Source: Apoda limacodes (Eukaryota > Arthropoda > Insecta > Lepidoptera > Limacodidae). Taken from it: DNA of 64,000 bases. Within the stretch, counting starts at the first letter, position 1, and each line of letters begins with the position of its first letter. The DNA is taken from contig OX291551.1 in NCBI GenBank assembly GCA_946406115.1, positions 4,774,001-4,838,000 of the forward strand, given 5' to 3'. The notes under the pieces were generated by a model. The model had not been told where the DNA came from. It worked only from the letters and a program-made list of their open reading frames with translations, and did no database searches. The position numbers were made by a program, and so were the translations under genes. Below are positions 57,717 through 64,000 of the stretch, piece by piece.

Positions 57717-60700
57717 TTTCATCAGTCCTCAATATCTGCGAGTTATATCTTTGAATTTTACCAGAACAGTCATCGTTGATGGTGTTAGCTGAATCTCTGA
57801 TGGGGACGTGCTTAGAATAGAGCTACTGACCAAGATCTGTACATTAGTTTTCTTCACGACTCCCACGGGAGGGTTATGGGTGGTGTTATTTCAAAGAGGA
57901 TATAATACATAACGTTTGTCATTCTACTATACCGCCATCACATATAAATACACGTGTGCAGCTATTAATAATTGTATTTTATGTAATATTCCTACAATTG
58001 TTGATGATTCAGGCGAGTCGAGCACAATATTACTAACTAATGCCTTGTCCGCACAAAAGAATGTTTTAAACAAACTTTTCTTTAATCAAGCAATGACAAT
58101 AAAAATGAATTTGCAGAAGCTTTTACTTCGAATGAGAAGTTGAACACCGGCTGCAAAAGGAAGCAGGCTTTTGTTGCGAGCGCTGGAGCCTCAGCTTTCT
58201 CAAAAGCTTTTGATGCTTAAAAAACAAAGTGTGCCAGTTCTCAGGTTTACGCGAAACTTAAGTATAATGTAATGACTCAGAACTGTTATGTTAAAAAGTG
58301 CATTTCTTTATTAAGTACTTCAGTATGGGGTTCTTCAAGAAAGGTGTGATTTACAGATTTGATCAGAAATGCCTGTAGCTCGTTTTGCAAGTGTCCATAA
58401 GCTGCGGTGACCGCTTAGTATCAGGTGTACAATATGCTTGTTTGTCACCTTAGTGTTGCAAGACACGCATTGACAGCTTGAGTGTAATTGTTTACATATA
58501 TGAATATGGCATATGAAATAATATCCTACTAGATGGGGTAAATCAAAGTCAAGTTCACTCTCACATGAGTTGTCTAAATCTTTAACGCACAGTGCGGTTT
58601 CAGACAGACTTCCTCTCGCGAGCGCTTTGTGGTGTGGGTTCCCTGTTGAGGTATTCCCTAGTGATTACAATAGGGTTTTTAAAAGGGAACTCCTCGTAGG
58701 TTCTCCCACACCTTCTACTAGATTTAATAAGACTCAAAATTTTACAAATAATACTCTTTGTATTACAATTGTCAATAGGTTATGGTACATAACTGTTTAG
58801 CATCAGCTGGGTCATTTGCTTGTTAGTCACCTTTGTGGTACTTATAAAAAACTTCTTTTAACTCTATATGCAAAACGAATGCTCTATTGCTTTCTTACTA
58901 GCGACTGCCCGCTAGGACCTTATCGGGAACAGTCTTGAGCTATACGGATTCTGGAATTCGAGAGAAAAATGTATGTAACTACATTCACGGGTTGCGAGAG
59001 GTAAGTCCAACTCCTATACATTTTTCTCTCGAATTCCAGAGTCCGAATAGCCAGAGACTGTTCCCAAAAAGGTCCCAGATCCAAAGGGTGCGGGTTCCAT
59101 TTCCAAAAAGGACAAATATTAATGTGTGATGACATCCGTGTTTGTCTTGAGACTTATTATTTATAATATGAAAATATGTATATTCAAAGATGGCGCTAGA
59201 ATGTCCAGAAATATTCATTGATTGATTAATGTAAAGAAACGTACATCCTTTCTCACATATTAGAAGTGCAAATAATAAAATAAATATTAATATAAGTTTT
59301 TTTTTGTAATTTGTTAAAGAACTGAAAATATAAAATAAAATTTATGAAACTTAGTGTTTTAGCAATAAATAAACCAAGAATACGAAATTCTGTACAAATT
59401 TTAGTATCGCCTGGTTATTCCAGTTTGCCGTTTGGGATTTCTGCTGTCCAACTACGTGTTGGTTTATAGTTTGACTAACAGACAGTGGCTATCGCTCTAC
59501 TGGGACGAGCAATTGTAAATACAAGTGGTTGAAACGCTGAAATCAATAAGGGTCCGTATATGGCAATATGGTTGTATTGTTGATCTAGATCTCAGTTTGT
59601 ATGTTATATCAAAGTAACAGGCGTAGTGCTGGGACGATTTTGATAATTGATCATTAATACTGATTATTGTTGCGATTATTATATATGTTTGAAGATATTT
59701 TTAATTAAAAATAAAATAAAATCTTTTTTCCCTATGTCTCTTTTCCCTGTATTCTTTCCGCTCTCAATTAACCTATTCAGAAAAAATCCCGCGCGGCCGT
59801 GGGCACAAAAACTCACCAAAGATTCATCGCAATGAGACAAATACCAATAAACAAGGCAATAGTATAGCCCGAAGAAATGTAAAGATATTCCAATTTTCAA
59901 GTTTTTAGATTGATTTGGGCTGTGGGTTGATGTGTCAGTAGGTCAGTCGGTCAATCAGTTTCTTCCTCTTTATATATCTTTATATATAAAAATTACGTGT
60001 CACGTTGTTTGTCCGCGATGGACTCCTAAACTACTGAACCGATTTTGATCAAACTTCGTAACTATCTGTTATTTGATCCAATTTAAAATATAGGATAGTT
60101 TTTATCTCGATCTGTTAGGTGCGAGCCGGACTCGGGCACTTTAGGTAAAAACCAACGTTCGCCGGGTTACAGAGGGACGGCAGCGGAACAACGTTCGCCG
60201 GGACCGCTAGAATATACATATATATTTATAAAGTAGAATTACCTGATTATAAATTTAACGTAAATCTGGACAGTTTGATTTGAAACTTTCACCTACACAC
60301 TTTCCGATTTTATAGGGTATATATAGGTATGTCGCAGGTTTATGATTAAATTAGGTTTTTGACCAAAAATTCAGGTTTTAATCAAGAACCGGAAGAAGGC
60401 AAAATTATTACTATAAACCTGAGATAATCTAGTTATTAGATCAAAAACCTACACCTATAATAAAATATAGTTAAGTTATATGACTGTAGTCAAAACCCTA
60501 GACTAATTTAGTTTAATGTTAAAATCAATGTCGGTTGTTGTTTTCTTTAAGAAAAACAATACAGAGACAAATGAGTGAAAATACTTTTTGAGACCTTTAA
60601 AAACGTCCCATTTACATTTTAACGTATAATTATTTACGGGTACTAATTACACTGACTTCCTTTTAATGTCATTATTCTCCTCTGAAAATCTACATTGTCC

Positions 60701-61444
60701 TCTGAATCACTAATTCAGACACCATCAATGCGCGTCTGAAAATACTATCTTATCCACTATATATCTTCGATGTAAGCTACTGTAAATACAACTTAGCGTG
60801 GTAATTATTTTTTAGCATCTACATTTGTTACATATTTTCAAGCAGTTAACTTCCAAAATAATTATATATGACTCCAATAAAGTAATTGTATCAACATCTA
60901 GTTTTATAACTCAGTATGATTAAAATTTATTGAGAAATAAATAATTCAGAAATCGTCATATATTATTTAAACATCAAAATGTACTAAAAATTATCATCGA
61001 ATAGTAAATAATGGAAACCAAATCTTAGAACTATTAAGGGAAGGACAAAATAAAACACTTTATTTAAAGAAAATCTCTTTATTTTATAGTAAACTGTTAT
61101 TTAGAGTGATTAAAAGAAAGATAAAATATTATTGGATTTTTATGCAGCTGGCTTTTAATTGGCCTTTTACGTTTCCTTTTCCTGTTGGTTGAGCCTTTGC
61201 CTGTAATGGTGGCGTCGCAAAATCCGTTCTTAGTGCTCACCTTCGTCATAACAGGAACTTCTGTACTAAATTTAAAGTTTCTAAACACAGAGATATCGAA
61301 ATTCTCATACAAATTTTCATACCCTATTTTGCCCTTTAGGGTGAAACCACAGACCTAATATTTTTTCGCTACGCTAAAGATCAACACAGCGAGGAAAAGA
61401 GATATACTCATTACATGAACGCTGCACAAGTGAAAAAGAGACAG
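57717..61444 (+). repeat. Tandem unit 3 of 3 (3728 bases)
   Basis: Ends gagacag and is followed by unique sequence ataaccatatctaatagg. The array is thus three whole units with no partial unit at either side. Confidence 0.95.
61097..61411 (-). pseudogene. Small secreted-protein frame with one internal TAG (unit 3)
   Basis: Identical by eye to the other two copies. In this copy the DNA upstream of the ATG (beyond 61444) is unique sequence rather than the next unit, so it has the original upstream region and is the one most likely to show a surviving promoter. Confidence 0.5.
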
Positions 61445-61998
61445 ATAACCATATCTAATAGGTCCATTATTTTTCGAGTAGAACCCAATAGTGACCCGCT
61501 TGTTTTTTGACATCACTTGTTTCCTTGATTATTAGGTCAATCCTGACAATAAAGGACTTAAAAGTTTAGTGTTTAGGTATGGTGTCTTGTTACATTTATT
61601 AGTATGTGTCACAATTAGTGATTGTTCCGTCACAGGAAGAAATAATCTGGAAATCATACTTTTCACAGGTAAATACGAAATTCTCACGTATTTTTTTGAA
61701 CCATATTTAGTCGCATTTCTGTTAAAAATTGGCTCAGAAGACAGTTTTACGTTATTATATTGCTTTTCTTTTTAGAACGTGGTATTATTTTATATAGAAT
61801 GGTTCTAATTAATGTTATTTTAAGTAAAATTGAAAAATGTTTGGTTACGCTAGCGCTTGACAAAACGATGACGTCATAATTATCAGTATATCGATTCTTT
61901 TTCCCGTAATTATTCATCAACATTCAGAGTAATTTAACTTTTATAATGTTTCTTACAAATTTTACTTGAGTGCAAGTGGTAAATAGTCTTCTATTATA
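61445..61998. other. No gene seen
   Basis: AT-rich. The frame at 61569-61775 begins with a hydrophobic run but has no other support. Confidence 0.4.
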
Positions 61999-62960
61999 GG
62001 GTTCTGTAGCCAAATGGCAAAAACGGACCCTTTTAAACTCGTCCTGTCCGTCCGTATGTCGAAGCCTTATAATTCCACCGCATTTGCATTGATTCTAATA
62101 AAATTTTACAGTCAGATTTCTTTAACATAATAATGGAGAAAAATTATTAGGGGTAGCATTCTCACGCACCTCACCTTCTGGGGTATCGTTACATAGGGCT
62201 TCAAAAATGCAATTGAGGTTTGTTAATATAATTCGCAAGTTACATGCTCTAAAAGTTAAAAATTTTCGTTTCCGCTCTTCTAACTATTAAACCGTATATT
62301 ATTTAAATCTTAGAAAATTCGGGAAAATAGGTCCTTCTAATTTCAATCAAAATTGGCTAAAACTAAATCGCTTCATAAGTTTTTAAGATATTCGCAATAA
62401 TGCATGTAAATCACGCACTTGGCCTGTTTTTATTTTTTTATTTATTCTATGTTTTTGATTGTTGACATATATATTACGCCACGATGAAAAATAACTATTT
62501 TAGTATGGGTATAGTTACCTGCGTTATGCGGATTGCCTGTTATTTCCGTAACACACAATAAGAATGGAGAGTTTCTTTCACCGTTTCTTCTCTTCTGAAC
62601 GCCACCATAATTTCGAAACGGTAAAAGTTTTTTTTTCTTTTCATATAATTATTTTAGAACTTACTTCAGACTTTTATTTACCTATATTGTCATATCTATA
62701 TACCGTAGGAGCTACGTGCTATTAAGAGTTTCGTAGCTTAATGACAAAAACTAAACCTTTATAAATTCGTCATGTCCGTTCTGCCGTATGTCACAGCCTT
62801 ATAACTCCACTGTCTTTGGGTAGATCCTAATAAAATTTTACAGAAATGTGTTTTTTGCCAACCGCCATATAGATATGTTATATTAATTAAGAAAATTTTG
62901 TGAGGTTATTGGCTTTCAAAGTTCAAAATTTTGTGTTCCTCTAGCTTTTTTTTTTTATTA
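61999..62960 (+). repeat. Lepidopteran interspersed repeat, two related openings
   Basis: tagggttctgtagccaaatg and agagtttcgtagcttaatga (62727) both lead into cctttt/ata-aattcgtc-tgtccgt and tccac..attctaataaaatttt phrases, so two diverged copies of one family stand in tandem. Related to 38110-38785. Confidence 0.55.
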
Positions 62961-63235
62961 CAACTAAGGTAGTAAACAAAGCTTACGGTCCGCCTGATTG
63001 CCTGGTCACCGTAGCATTTGGTCGCTTGCAACACCAGGGTTATCACTCGCGCGTTGCCGACCCTTCAGAAATCTAATAACTTCTTTCTTGAAGAACCCCA
63101 TACTGTAGTCCTTGGAAAAAACCTTGGCAAGGAGCTCATTCCAAAACCCAAGCGTTCGCGGGACGAAGTTTCTCTGAAACCGCACTGTATGCTGCTACCA
63201 TTTCGGTTCTTAGGTGCTTTCAAACCGCATTAACT
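62960..63235 (-). repeat. Jockey-like 3' end fragment
   Basis: The tail (acaaagcttacggtccgcct, tgcaacaccagggttatcac, tcgcgcgttgccgaccc) is followed by the complement of RNFLPR near 63150 (gcgttcgcgggacgaagttt). This is the most complete of the short tails. Confidence 0.7.
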
Positions 63236-63769
63236 AAAAGTCGGAAAAAAATCACGGTAATAGTACCATAATAGACATTCGCAATAATTTTCATTCTACA
63301 AAATCCTTACTTAATACGGCACGCACTTGGCCTATTTTTGTCTAGTCTAGAGTTAGATCTGAAGCATTACATAAAAGACAGGTGCTTACCAAGATGAATC
63401 CAACTTTGGAATTCTAATACTATCCACTATTAACAATATTTCAGTTCTTGGGTTACCCTGAAATCGTAAAGCATTAATTAATATAAATGCTTTGGAATAC
63501 ACTTGGGAACATTTTCTGAACATTTTCAATGTTTACAGAAATATTTTCATCGTCAAATCACATCGCTAACCATAACAGGCATAAATATATCGATAATACG
63601 CATTGTCGATAGTGTACGCAGACAACACTATTCTCAACCCACACAAAGACAGTTACTAACACTTACGCAAATTTTTTTGGTATCATCACTAAACTGACAT
63701 TGTGTATCTTTTACATTCTATATCTATGGGTGAAACACGTAATTTTTAATTTCAACTTTAAGGCGGAAA

Positions 63770-63960
63770 ACTTAAAACCCCAATTTAACCCCCTTAGGGG
63801 ATGATTTTCGCAAAATCCTTCCTTTCAACGTAATAACAAAAACCTTCGTGCAAAATTTCAAGTCTTTAGACCTTGGGATATGCGTTGATATATCAGTCAG
63901 TCAGTAGTCAGTCAGTAGGTCAGTCGTCAGTCAATCACTTAAATATTTTATATATAACTA
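63770..63960 (+). repeat. Interspersed repeat with (cagt)n-like tail
   Basis: aacccccttaggggatgatt, an aaaccttcgtgcaaaatttc segment and an irregular tcagtcagtcagtagtcagt tract ending in tatata. A related end occurs at 52450-52510 in the tandem unit. Confidence 0.55.
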
Positions 63961-64000
63961 TAAATATAGCTATAGCTTGAGCTATATATTTTTTGAGGAA

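Noticed and set aside
50261..61444. Literal assembly duplication without biological meaning
   Set aside because: Not excluded, but at least one base differs between units and both junctions are clean, so I keep it as a finding to be checked.

Overview
The window looks like a stretch of a moth or butterfly (Lepidoptera) genome. It is AT-rich, carries one spliced insect-type gene, and is otherwise filled with nested, mostly decayed transposable elements of kinds I recognise as common in Lepidoptera (Jockey-, CR1- and RTE-like retrotransposons, Helitron-like repeats, a Tc1 relic, many small terminal-inverted-repeat elements). There are no prokaryotic signs: no operons, no ribosome binding sites, no CRISPR array. 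Assignments rest on reading the sequence and on remembered family motifs; no search was run.

1-9100: the 3' part of a clip-domain serine protease gene (CLIPB / prophenoloxidase-activating type), plus strand, six exons visible with a complete catalytic triad. The signal-peptide exon lies outside the window to the left. The last intron (3506-8656) is swollen by four nested retroelement fragments.

9100-21700: no host gene that I can support. It holds broken Jockey-like and other reverse transcriptase (RT) pieces, a Tc1/mariner C-terminus, several MITEs, a clean retroposon with a 13-base target duplication, and two copies of a family carrying a tRNA-like segment.

21700-27400: a nested fold-back region. 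A near-perfect palindrome of about 4 kb (22707-26698) has a small terminal-inverted-repeat element at its centre, and a diverged half copy of the same material lies directly to its left. To the right follow a non-LTR 3' tail and a 5S-rRNA-derived SINE-like element.

27400-50260: repeats and long stretches without recognisable genes. Notable are LTR fragments, a minisatellite whose units each hold a hairpin, a 1.5-kb fold-back element (40911-42382), the best copy of the tRNA-like element (45785-46050), a young RTE retrotransposon inside a minisatellite (47433-48171), and a 544-base inverted-repeat element (49344-49887).

50261-61444: exactly three head-to-tail copies of a 3728-base unit. I noticed one base difference among them. 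Each unit carries a small reading frame on the minus strand with a signal peptide, interrupted by one TAG codon, plus a second coding-like patch and several mobile-element relics. 61445-64000 is again repeat-rich.

The only gene with a clear function is the protease, expected to act outside the cell in an immune or developmental protease cascade. The most unusual structures are the exact triplication, the 4-kb palindrome and the elements built around tRNA- and 5S-like sequences.
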